Positions 42,741-55,619 of a stretch of 64,000 bases of DNA are shown piece by piece. The translations under genes and the position numbers were made by a program. The stretch is from Labyrinthula sp. Ha (lineage: Eukaryota > Sar > Bigyra > Labyrinthulida > Labyrinthulaceae), in assembly GCA_015227615.1 (NCBI GenBank), contig JAALGZ010000010.1, positions 1,178,001 through 1,242,000 on the forward strand, given 5' to 3'. Under the pieces are notes generated by a model that was given only the letters and a program-made list of their open reading frames with translations, ran no database searches and was not told the DNA's origin. Positions within the stretch are counted from its first letter, which is position 1. Every line of letters starts with the position of its first letter.

Positions 42741-45700
42741 TTTACAAACCTTGCACACGTTTTCCTAAATCAAGTTTGAACTCGATGGACTGAGTGTTTA
42801 ATGGTAGGTGAATCTAGTTTTGGCATAAACGTATAGTCAAGTGAGTATAAATAGTTCAATATTTGCCGACTATCATCCTAACTCTGGTTCAAACATATTA
42901 TTAAACCGCCATTAGTGTTGTTATCATTACAAAGCCAGAAATTTGAATAAATCCAAAGGTTTAGTACCTCCTTCGTTTCCTCTTTCTGTGAAACTTATGA
43001 ATTGCTAAGCGAAAGCCACAGGATAAATTGGTCAATTTTTCATTGAGTTTATAAATAAAAATTCTATCACCTCAAACTAAGTTTTTTTTTCATTCTAGAC
43101 TCCTATTCTTTTGTCTAACCACATGATATTAATGAGGAAATCAAGCTAATATCATATGTCGGTGAGAGAACTTAAGGGGATATTTAAAAACATCTCATAG
43201 CTCCGGGATATCCAAAGAAGAACTGTAATAATGTTTCTCTTGATTATTTAATCATATATGTTCCATAACACTGAAAGTTCATGAATTAACCTAGAGCGAT
43301 GAAGAATACCTCAAGTCAAATACTGAAGTTTAAGAAACGACATACAAGCTCATATTTTGATGTAAAACTAAGAGTTTACCTACAAATACTGAGAACAATA
43401 AGCGCAAGGAAATTACACATCGTTGCAATGGCTGAATCATTCCTCCAGCTCTTACTTCAGACACCTTAATATAAGAGAATACATATTATATACCAAACAA
43501 AGCTTCCCCGATGCTGTATGGAAACCTGTATCTAAAGTTGACAAATGCTCTCAATTTATGTACGAGTCTCATATTTGCTGCTTATTCATTGTGAACCCTG
43601 GCAGAAGATAATATATAAAATTGAAATGTAAAATACTTTCTTCAGTTTATAAAAAAAACTTTCTTGGGAAAGTTTGAAGTAGGTTAATGAAGTAACCCAT
43701 ACTGAAAGTGACTAATTACATGTCTGAGGATAATGAATGCAAGTTATCGTTGTATAAAAGGAGGTTTTTAGCATCTCGCACCTTCTAACGTGCTGGTAAT
43801 TTGTTTTAACTCTAAAATGCCATTTTATTTGAGTGTGGTTTTAAAATAGATTATGCAACACTACCAATGATACCATGGGTTGGGCTTAATATTTTCAACA
43901 TTTCTATGTAAATATTCTTAGTTAATAGTAATAAAGCTTAGCAAACTAACCTAATGCTCTGCGACCCACATTAATATTATAGATTCTCTTTAATGCCTGT
44001 CAACTGGTTCCTGGTGCTTAGACTCTTTTGTTACCTTGGTATGACATTATTCCAGAAGTCTTTGTAATAGAAACTGAACTACGTTGTTTTCTTAAATATA
44101 CCTCATAATTAGCCTTATAGACCTTAACTGTAAATTCAAATATAATTTTACCCTGCTTCTACATTAAAAAATCCTTGAGCACTTACATGCACAAGAATTA
44201 TGCTTACTATTTTTGCGGTTATTAATTCATTTTAACCATGGTTAATTTCAATTTCAACGAAAAGAACATCAAACCAATGTTTCAAAATATATCTATTCAC
44301 GATAAATTGGCCATCAGATGTGGTTAGTTTGGTCTGTTTCTTTATGGTAACATTAAGTAAAAAACTGACCTCAACTTTTTATTCTAAGCCAATCCCCTTA
44401 CTAAACGGAAACCATATACTGGTAGACCTATTTTCTTAAAACGCAGGCGGATTTATCATATATTACAACGTATGGTTGTTCTCGAATATGTGATATTTCT
44501 ATCTACTATTGAAGTACTGAATCTGTCCTTAGATAGTATTAGAGTTTCTAATATCATAACCAGTATTGTTCACAAAACCGATTTATGAGGGATAGTCATG
44601 GTCTCTTTCTGACTTTAGTTTTAATAACGCAAATGAACTCTATTCCTGAGTACTAAGCGTTGAAAACTAAGTCTGTATGAACATCAACTTTAATAAAATT
44701 GCCAGCAATCTAAAACATATATCCCAAGATATTGATTGCTTTCATGCTATGCATCCGACAGTGCAGATGTTTCTTTCGACTGTCTTATCTTTTATTGCAC
44801 TAGCTAATTTATTCTTAAATTTTCATTCCTTATATATTTTTAATAATGTAAAAATATTTGTTCTATTTTATCTTATCCACTTAAACACAAACGAATAAGT
44901 TATCTATTTAACCATAATAAAATATGAGATTGAATTAAATTTAATACAGGAATTTAAAAGCACCCCCTGAGGACAAACCCAAAAATAACTAATACTGCCG
45001 CTGACTAACACAAGCGTTTGAGAGGTGGGATCGACTGATCATCTGATAATTTTCTTTTCAAAATATCTCAATCTTCTAGAATTTCGTAAAACCTTTATAT
45101 ACTTAGAGACCAATATATTCTCTAAGGATTGCAACATTTCAGATGAAGTTTTGCTGCATAATTTCATCAACCATGTACTATCTGTTTTTTATTTGAGTAC
45201 GCTGGAGCATTCAGATACACTGAGGTTGATCCATCCATATAACCTATATTTTAATATTCCCAATAGCATAAATATTGGATTTAATCAATCAACCGATCAA
45301 TGAGTAAGTGGATTTATAGTTTTAGGAAAAACTTGTTTCTTCCTCGGTGTTTCTTTATTATTTGTACAACTATAGTAATATAGTGCTATGTTGCTGCAAA
45401 CAATGATACTTTTTAAATCAAAGGATTTCTTCGATCTGTATATTGAAAGAAGTACTACAACTTTTTCTTAAGGCTCTAGCAGAAGACAATATGTTCTTTC
45501 CCTTTGAAATTTTTTAGCCTATTATCATGTTGCATCCTCTCTCTCTCTTGACTTGTTAATCTGTATCTTGCATAAAAACCGAGTGTTCTTGTTAGAGGTA
45601 TAAATATATGGTACCGAGGAGAGGTGCATCATATTTCCTGATTTTGAATGTTTTAACATTAAATTATTGTTCACACGTAACTTCAAGTAAATATTATAAG

Positions 45701-48700
45701 AGAAAGACAGATATTACTATGGTACGACAGTATATACAGTTATGGGGAAAAGGTGAACTGATATGAACATTGCATTGCACGTGTTTTCGTTAAATAGTAC
45801 TACAACTGCAATATGAATATTAGAATTTAATGATATTATAATTTCGAGTTTTATGTATATTACTATTTGATTTGCAAAATCGGACAGTAATTTATGCTAA
45901 AAGTACAGAAACAGGGGCTTAGAAGGAAAATAGAAAATAGTTAATGACTTACGAAGCAAATGTTATTTATATTACCTTAGTTAACACCCAACATAAGAAT
46001 TATGGATATTATAAAAGCAATAGTAAATCTAACTCTTTACGAATGAAAGGAAAAAGTTAAAAGGAAGTATATATGATAGTTTTATCGCTTATTGTTAATA
46101 TCAGCGATCTTTATAGAATAAAGTTAACGATAAGAATTAGAAATATCTTATTTCCTCACGACATTCTAAACCGATCTATCACCAGCTCAATGGATATTGT
46201 TGCAGATCTAAAATTGACTGGGGGTATTTAAAATGGAAACAAGGTTACATGAGACCCATAAAGTGCATTATAAGGACAAAATTACTCTAGGGTAACCTGC
46301 AAATATTTTGTGGTTTCATATCAAATATTAAAAGTTTAAGCAACAGAATGTTGCTCTCTTCAAGAGCAACATTCCAAGATAGATGTAATAAGAAACAGTA
46401 GTCTAGACTTATGTTTTTCATTTTGCTTGGGAAATGGCATTTTCATTTATTTTCTTCTTCTGGATGTTTATTGATTATCTTCCTAAAGTCTTATATTGGT
46501 TGATAACTATGACTACACGCCTGCATTAAGACTCAGATACCATTACCATAATGACGCATTTTTTCTCAAACTTGTGTTTCCGTATCCGTATCTATTATAA
46601 ACTATTCTGAGCTTAGTACAACGGAGGTTTACTGTTTCCAATTAAACTCTTGTACTTAAGCGAGAAAGAAATATATTAAAAATGCTAGGATATACACTCA
46701 AATAAATAGGTTTATTCACGTGCATACTTTTATGTTTCATAGTTTTGACATAGTTGCGGGATATATATCGGTATAAAGATTGACCATTTGAATGGTTTTG
46801 TAACATTTTGGAGAATTGTAACATTGATTCGTATGTAATTGTAGCCATAGTAAAAAAGAAAGAATTTCTAGATAAGTGCTACCTGGATGAGTCAGCTTAA
46901 AGAATTTCCATTGAGAGACATACATATGATCCAGTTTTAGCAAATGTGTATCCTTACTTTCAGCTTCTTAATACTAACCACAAAAAACATACACTTTTTT
47001 ATTGTTTTGAAAAAAAAAATTGTTGTGCATTTTCCATAACATGAACTGAATGAAAAGCTCTATCGAAACTTGCATTCGAACTACTTCATGATCCCCAATA
47101 TGAAATCAAGGCAGATAAAGATGCCGTGTGTTAACGACTTATGTTAACTCCTAAATATTCTCAAAATTCTGGTGTTTTGATAAAAAATCTTAACTTTAAT
47201 TCTTCTCAAATACCATTTGAGTTTTTGTTTTATCCTAATTTGATGGAAACATATATGGCCATATGACCCTCGGAATAATTTCCCATGTTACCAATAAAGA
47301 TATTGACACAAATTAACCACCAGCTTGGAGAGCAATCTAATAGTGAACTGGATTGGGAGAATATATATATCCCGTATTTGGATGATTTACGTTAATCTTA
47401 ATGAATCAGAATCTTGCTGTGGAAAATCAGGTGAGAAAGAGACAGTGTGCTAATATTATTTTATCGACAGAAAGTCACTTATAATTCCGGTAGCTCAATA
47501 AATAACGCAAAATGTCACAAGAAACTGGAGGGATAACTCAGGTTTCATGGCCTATATACTGAATCGATATTTATTGAATCTCGGAAAACCTTAAAATGAG
47601 CGAAGCCAAGATATATCAAGTCTTAAAGCACCAATATTTTAAATAATAGATAGATATATGGTGAAATTCTGAAGTAATATTCAATATCTTCTACAAAATA
47701 TCTAAAAATGACAGGAAACATTCCATAATGCCGCTAAATTAAATAAAAACTCGATATTCTATTGAAATATCTTATTAAAATTCTGATGAAATTTCCTTTT
47801 GAAAATGTATTGATACCAAAAGTTACTGAATATTTTAACTTTCATATTGGTAATAATACCTGTTTTTATATATAATACGAATGTTTGTGGCATAGACCTA
47901 ATAGTATTATTTGCCAAGCACTACCGTATGCAAAATAATGATAGAATACTCTGAGATGTAGCAGCAAATCATCTTATTGTTTGCGAAAAATATTTATACT
48001 TAGATTTTATGAATATACAAAAGGAGCTCCTTCAAACTAATCAACATGGTTGGTGGTATTTTCTTAAGAACTTCAGGTACCATATTACCTTTAATTCTAT
48101 CAGAGATGGGTTGATGTGCTATATAGTCTTGATATTTCCTTTATAGATCTATATTCCTAATTAGCAAAAACCTAAAGATGACCAGCTCTAATTCAGATCT
48201 TACAATAGACATCTAGATTATGTTTACTCGTCGGTACAAAAAAGTTTATTTGTCTTATATGGGAAGGTGCAGGTAATAGTGCCCTTTACATATCCCGTTG
48301 AACAATTTTATTAGATACATAAGATTTAAGCAAACACACTCTTGTTTTCTTGCAAAGAAAAATAGGAAATACAAATAATATATTTTTTACTGTCTATTTT
48401 TCAAATTCAATATGATTCGTATCATCTCTTTGTAAAGAATTCCTTCGAATAGAATCATCGCTACAGGTATTTATTTTTCTTGTTGCTTTTTCTAACAAGA
48501 TTTTTTGTTCAATACATACTAGGTTTACCTGTACTTTGAAGGCAAATAGATAATAGATAATTTATTCTCTCTTTTGAAAATACAATTTCTACAGAGCCTA
48601 ATTTTCTACTTTATTCGCAAATTTCAACTAAATTTTCATCTTCAATACCTTTTGTATTGAGAAAAATGATGGATTTATATGAAACATTAAAAATAGAGTG

Positions 48701-50719
48701 ATTTGATAGTTCATATTATTTAAGTTAACATTTTACAAAAAAAGAGACTAAATATTATTAAAACACCTATATTTATTGAATGTGTACTATCACCAGAGTT
48801 ATTGTCTAATACTCCTAGGAAGCTTTGAGAAATACGAGGTTTTGACATTTCAACAACGATAGACTAAGATTATTATCAATAATGCAAAATACGTACATTC
48901 ATTTCTCAGAGAGGGAGCGCCAGATTTATGAAACCAAAGAGTACAAAACCGTAATGAGGTTAAATGTATTGTGCATTTTAAGAAACCATGTCTTAAGCAC
49001 TAAATCCTCCAGAAAAAGTATTAGATGCACCACTACAATCACACACAGCTCATTATTTAGCAGAAAAAATGTTACTACCTTCTTGTTAATAAGCAAATTT
49101 GTATGTACTTAGAGAACTTACTTTTTAGCGTATTTTGATAAGTTTAACTCCCATAGAACTTGTTATCCTATAAAAAGAAAGTGATATGAAATGAAATATT
49201 TTCCTTTTAAGACTACAGAGAGTTAAATCTCTGCCTTATTTATTCAGGTATGGATTGTTATAGCTAGAAACGGTTATTAAAAATAAAAAAATATTATTCA
49301 TTTAATACTTTTAGTGCTTAAAAAAATAAATTTATTATCTAGTAATAATTACAACTATATAGACTATTTGTTCATGTCTAATAAGCAAAGCATCCTCGCA
49401 TATTATTCCTTATAAAGCATATTGTATTTTATTCTCTACATCGAATCCATCTTATTTGATTATATATACTTAAATTTGATTTTGATCAGTTTATAAAACT
49501 ATACAACTCCAAACGACATAAACTGGAACGAATATAATAATTCTTAACGTTTGAATAACTTTGTAAGAATTTTTTGGCTTGTTTAAAAAACATAAATGTG
49601 TCAAGAAACTTCTTAATGATGAATTTCTCAAGCTGCTCCTGCTAAACTCAGTAAATGAAACTGTCTACTCTATTTATATTGCAAAACTATGTCTAATGTG
49701 TTCTAGTGACTATTGAGAGTGCTCCGTGAACAAGAATATATGCAAAATGTTACATAGTGTTTATGGTAGTTATACTCCAATCTATCAATGAAATTGAATA
49801 AATATAACCTCATTAACCATATACTTGGTTAAATCCTGATATTCATCTCAATCAATAATACTCTTAGAATATTAATTATCCAGTAAATAAAAAAGGAAAC
49901 GTATTTGATGTGACAGATTTGATTCCATTCTTATTGAAAACTTTTTTGCGGGATTTCTACAACTGAGACTGAATGACAAGAATAAGAAAATTTCAATAAA
50001 AGTGACAAGAATGTCGTCGTTATCCTATAATTTCCATTGGGTGCCCTAATGTTCTGCGGACATTCAGATAGTGTTTTGGTGATATATATATATATATAAT
50101 ATCTCCCAAATTATTTATTTGCTTACTAGTTTTCCGTTTATTAAAGTAAGAGAAAATAGTGAAAGTACATAATTAGATGCATAAGAAGCATAATTCCATA
50201 CGTTGAGTGACTTAAAGAGTTAAATATACTGAGAGCTTAAAAAATATTGAATAAACTTTCTTTTAACATTAACCACGGGGAATATAGTTGATGACGATAT
50301 ATTATATGCATAGTCTAAAACAAGAAAGCTCTGTTGCTTAAAATCTTATTTGAATAAAATAAGATTTTTTTGATTTTAAATAGGTTTATGACAAAAAATA
50401 CCATAGTGGACATTTCTTACTACTGTCAGAAACACATATATTTTCCATACCGTAGTACTAATAGCTCCAATTAATCCCAAAATAATCTTGAGATTTTGTG
50501 ATATCTTTTCCAATAATCAATATACACACATTGTTTCCATCACTGATTTCATGACATCAATTCTTTGAGCTAACCACAAAAAACAATAGGATTCAACCTT
50601 TCTACCCCTAACGCTGTAGCTACTCTTTTTATTTACCATCATTCTGTATCTTGCACAAGATACCAATCTACTTTCTACTAATTATTTCTAAGTATCTTCT
50701 TTAGTTTGAGCAACAACGC

Positions 50720-50777
<58 letters not shown>

Positions 50778-53700
50778 GTATATCCAAATGTGCAAAACTA
50801 ATAAATAAATAAATTTCAAACTGTAATATCTGAAATCCCATGGTCAATCAAGCAAAAATTGGTTGCAAAATTAGCATACCCTAGCTATAAAACAATATAC
50901 TCCAAACGTGATTTTCATTTTGATAGTATGAGTATTCTATTTAATATTACATAACTATGAAGAATTATTCCTCAAACATTCAAAACATAAGATAAAAGGA
51001 AAATAGAGAAATTAATAGACTACTATTTGTATATTAAATTAAATCGTAATGAGAGGTGCATATTTCTAATAGGGCAAAATTTCTCCTCTTCAAAGTATAG
51101 TAAATTATCTACGACCCGTTTGAGTAAAAATAAGAACATTACTCTTATCATGGAATAACGAATCAGTTATATTTTCATTAGACGCATAAAATATCCGTAG
51201 TCGTAAAAAATACCTAAAATTAACTTAAAAGGATTAGTTTATCATGTTTATGTGCAAGATACCAGTTTTGTTTTTCGGTTTTGTTCTTATTAACTGTAAA
51301 CGGGCTATTTCTATCAAGAATTTATTATATAGTTTTTTGTGAAGTTGAAAGTCTCTGTTAAACTCGTGTCAAACTAAGAAAATACTGGTATCCTTAAGAA
51401 ATCCCCTCACATTAGTCAATACTTACAAGTAATTGAAATGTTTTTTCATTGCAATTTATATAGATAATTTGACCAGTTACTTCTTCATCGCAAAAAATAT
51501 AACCTATTGAATTAACCTAATTTGGAGAAACAATGACATTGAAGTATCTTTAGAACGTAAATTATACTATTTTAACAAATAAAATAAATTATTATCATAA
51601 AAATAAAAATTCTTGTATTAACTTAAACTTTAAAGACCCCACCCCATGATCCTGAAGAAAAGTACACAGTCATTTAACTTATTTAAATTATTAGCTAGTA
51701 ACAAAAATTATAGTTATTTTTGGTGTTATCTTCATCTATTAAATAATTCATCAATTAAAAATAAATAAGGTTTTTGGCCCTCGATAATTTTAGATAATAG
51801 TTATAAATTTATTAAAAAGTATGTAATGTTATAGTACCTAGCAGATTTGGTAATTGGATTTGAAATTTATTTGTCCGGTAAAAATATACAATAAATCTGA
51901 CGAGGTGAGAAAGTCCAGACTTTATATAATGTATGTGTGAATCTCTATTGTAACATTAACTCCAATGTTGAAGGTTAGATTATGCCTCAAAGTCGTATTA
52001 TGTCTAGTAATTCCGAGCTTCTCATTAATTGGCTCTATAAAAAATTTAATTTTGCCTCTTTAAGCTTGACACAGAGGTAATACAAAGTTTCCTTAAATTA
52101 TATTGTGTGTTTTTAAGGAAGATGATTAGTATGGATTTGTAGTAATATCCTTCCAACGTTAGCACATATATATATAATATATTCCAGTAACAAGCATAGG
52201 TATAATGTTTTTTTAAAAGATAAGTTAAACCACTCGTCGAAATCTAAGTGATTTCAAAGTTTTTATGACAGATTATATATAGTAGATGATAAAACGCAAT
52301 CGAACTCATTAAATCCAATTTTCTTTAGTATCAATTAAGAAACATATAATATTTGCTTTCAAGTTTTATATTGCAGCATTATTTTGTCTGTTGTTAAGAT
52401 TTGAACAAACGAAAATATCATATTAATCGATTTTTTCGATTTTTAAAATCCAATGTTAGCATTAGCTTTTATGACGAAACCCTAATTAAAGTTTTTCTGA
52501 CCAAGCAAAACTCCCAATTGTTTTCTTATCATGTAAGTCAGGCCATAATACAGCGTTTATTCTAAAATCTAATATTCATCCCAGCAGTGGCATTAAAAAT
52601 TTGTATCATACGCTGGAGAAAGATTGAAACTCACTTTAGTGAATACAAAACTTATTTAAATACTGAAATTGCCCCTTAGTACTTTCCCTCTGAAATATAT
52701 TGAAGTATTTTTGGTAGGAACTTAACAAAGAATTTCTCAATACCTAAATATTTTCTCTCTAAGATTTTTATCAGCCTGAAGATTATACTAGTAGCATATG
52801 AAGACCATAATCATTTTATCAACAAACAATAAGCTTACTCTGAAATCTTGCTCATCGTCATGTAAATGTTAAAAACTAACGGAAGAATGTGAATATTTTG
52901 GTATACAATTAGGCCAAAATATTGTTGTTATTCATAATTATTGAGTAGAGGTTAACATAGCTTATCATCTTTTCTATATAATAGTATCGAGAGCATATAT
53001 ATCTTGTAGCTTTAGATTTATAACAGTTTTTTTAAGTAGCATTATAAGAAGTAGATACATTAACTAAACTAGCTTTATGGCTCAGTATGTTGAAATAAGC
53101 TTGTGTAAGTAAGATACATTCATTAACTTCATTTTTTTGTGCCCTTTCACAAGCAGCTAATTATTACGCTATGGCGTGGAGCCAGTGATAGTACAGAACG
53201 CCAATGTCCATAATAGTGAGTTAGCAGAAGCGTGAGGTAAGAGGTGCCAGGAAGTAACGGTTATGTAATATAGGACATTGTTTTTGAAATACAGACTTAA
53301 GCGTTAATTGATATATCAAAAAAGAAGCTAAACTTCTGTGAAAGAAGGCCAGTTAATACCTGTGCTTCAAATACTAAGCTTTTTCTTGTAACGTAGCCAA
53401 AGCTTAAAGGCTTGATACCATTTTCATGAATTTTTTTAAGAAACATAATTTTAATATCCAACTCAATATTGATGATAAATGCCTAAATTTCACCATCACG
53501 GGAGAGTAACACAGAGCCATATATTAACCCAGCAGCTAAGTTATATTGTTGAAATGCAATTGCTACAGTAACAATTTTCAGTTATCCCAACACTAGAACA
53601 ATAATTTAAGATCGACCCAGTTTGACTCTAATTACTTACTTAAATAATAAAGTGGAGAAAAACTTCCAAAGTTTCTATTAATATTCAAAGTCTCTCAAAA

Positions 53701-55619
53701 CTTGAAGATATTTTAATAACAAATTTGTTTTGAATACATCATATATTGAAATTAACATGTATATTTCTTAATAGCAACAGTTTATTTTCTTGCTTCGAAT
53801 AGCTATTGTATTTTCCTTTACCCAGTATATAGATATATGTAATTAGAGAACAGTAGACAACTGTAGGTTAAAAAAGGAAAAAGGATGTTCAAAATCTATG
53901 AATTAAATGGCCCACTTTTGTTAGTTAAAATATAGGCTATCATGTTCCCGATATTTCGCAACTTGAAATCATTTTGAATAGCACCATCCAAAGGTTATAT
54001 AGTTTCTTAATGATTCCTAGGTCTTACAGGCTTTGCGTGTAGGTGAAAACCTGCAGCAATCAACTTTTCCACACAACCCCACAAGCTGATCATATTTTAT
54101 ACATGGTATATGGCCTACGGCTAAAGTGGTATAGGTTATACCTCAATAAATATATTTTCCTTGTATGTAGATATAGCTGCAATTAGAGTTTAGTTGATTT
54201 GACCCGGCATATTATTAGCTCTCGACCCTATGAACAGATCGCATATGACAAGGGTAACTAGTTTTAATGACTAATCATTAGTATATGTTCGAAACTATCA
54301 ACCTCTTTTTTGTTTAAGAGGCTTGATCTTATGCTTCTTAATTACGCATAAAATTAAAGTTTGTATTTATGGGGTGAATTGTTGATTAACTTTTAATTTC
54401 AAATATTCAATTTTAAAGTTATTCAACTAGTTAGAAGTTTAAGAAATTTATCTTAGAATAGATGGTTTTTGTCCACCCTAAATGGACTAGTCTACAATAG
54501 CTATCTTTTAACTTTGAAATAGAAAACGAGCCATTAGCGACTCAATTAATATTTAAGAATTTGAGATAAAAGAACTCAGGCTTATAAATCTACCAAAAGA
54601 CACGAAATTTTGTGTGCATAAAATTTAACTATTCCTTGTAAGTGAGGCAATATATCTGAAAAAAAAAACCTATTCCTAACTGCAAAAAGCTCTTAATCTA
54701 AGAATAAGAAGATTATAATTCTTGAATCAAGTAAAAAGTGTAATCAAGTTCATTGAACTGTGGTACTTTATTTTCTATTTTGTTTTCTCATTAGTTCCTC
54801 AAGAGTAGTCAGATTGTATGGGTTTTTTCTTAATGCCTATTTTTACAGCACCATAGTTTCTGTATGAGAGGCAACTGGTACATTCTGTTGCTTTTTTGTA
54901 TTTAATATATATAACATAAGTAGTTAGATTATCAAAAATTACTTCGGGCAACTATATAAGAATTAATTACATTATCTATTAACCGGGGTGTTAATGAGAT
55001 ATTGGTTTAGAGATCTCTAAAAGAACACCTTGATGCACTTGAAACATAAATATAAAATCAAGGAAAACCATATATATTCTTGATGGAATTAGAACCTTAA
55101 AAGGTTAATAGAAGTGGAATAGTACCTAAAGCTACTAGGCTTTAGCCAGTTTAAAGGCACATAGTTAAATAAGCCAGAATCAAAGTTAAGCTCATATAAT
55201 ATATTGCGCACAAAGTAACTTCTCACTGAAATAGATAACTCACCAAAAGTATTTTCAATCACGTAGCTTAAAAGTTTATTTTCCCACCGTCTGTTCAAAG
55301 ATGTGTTAAACTCTAGTTACCTTAGATTTCAACAGCTTCACAGCGGCTGACAAATTTCATAACTTTCTCTTGATCTGCAAAGGCTTCCTGAGTTCTGTCA
55401 TTCAACGTGACATTTTTCTTGCATAGTATCCAAAGCTTAAAATTCTTATCATCTCGGTTGGTTGCATGAAATAACTGTTTTTTTCGTTCATGTATTCCTT
55501 AAACAGTGCCTGAGCATGTTAATGTCTATCATAGACATTATGGTGGTGACCAAAAAATATTCCATTGACTTACGGAAATAGACTAAACTATCAATTAATG
55601 TCATATTCTTTCCAATAGA
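42741..55619. other. Long AT-rich region without supported genes
   Basis: About 12.9 kb between the second repeat copy and NhaC copy 2. All open frames are short, biased to Ile/Asn/Lys/Tyr/Phe and without recognisable motifs or frame-closing short introns. A TATGGCCATATGACCC-like fragment near 47253-47268 resembles one end of the short repeat. No tRNA or rRNA was recognised. A non-coding RNA or a gene of tiny exons cannot be excluded. Confidence 0.55.
50723..50783. repeat. (TA)n microsatellite
   Basis: About 60 nt of nearly perfect TA repeat with single interruptions. A shorter TA run lies near 50082-50098. Confidence 0.9.

Noticed and set aside
44677-45303. Short hydrophobic open frames as small membrane proteins
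   Set aside because: Phe/Ile/Leu/Asn-rich readings are expected by chance in such AT-rich DNA; no homology or splice support.
50723-50783. Replication origin or centromere core at the TA run
   Set aside because: A simple TA microsatellite in AT-rich DNA; nothing else supports a special role.
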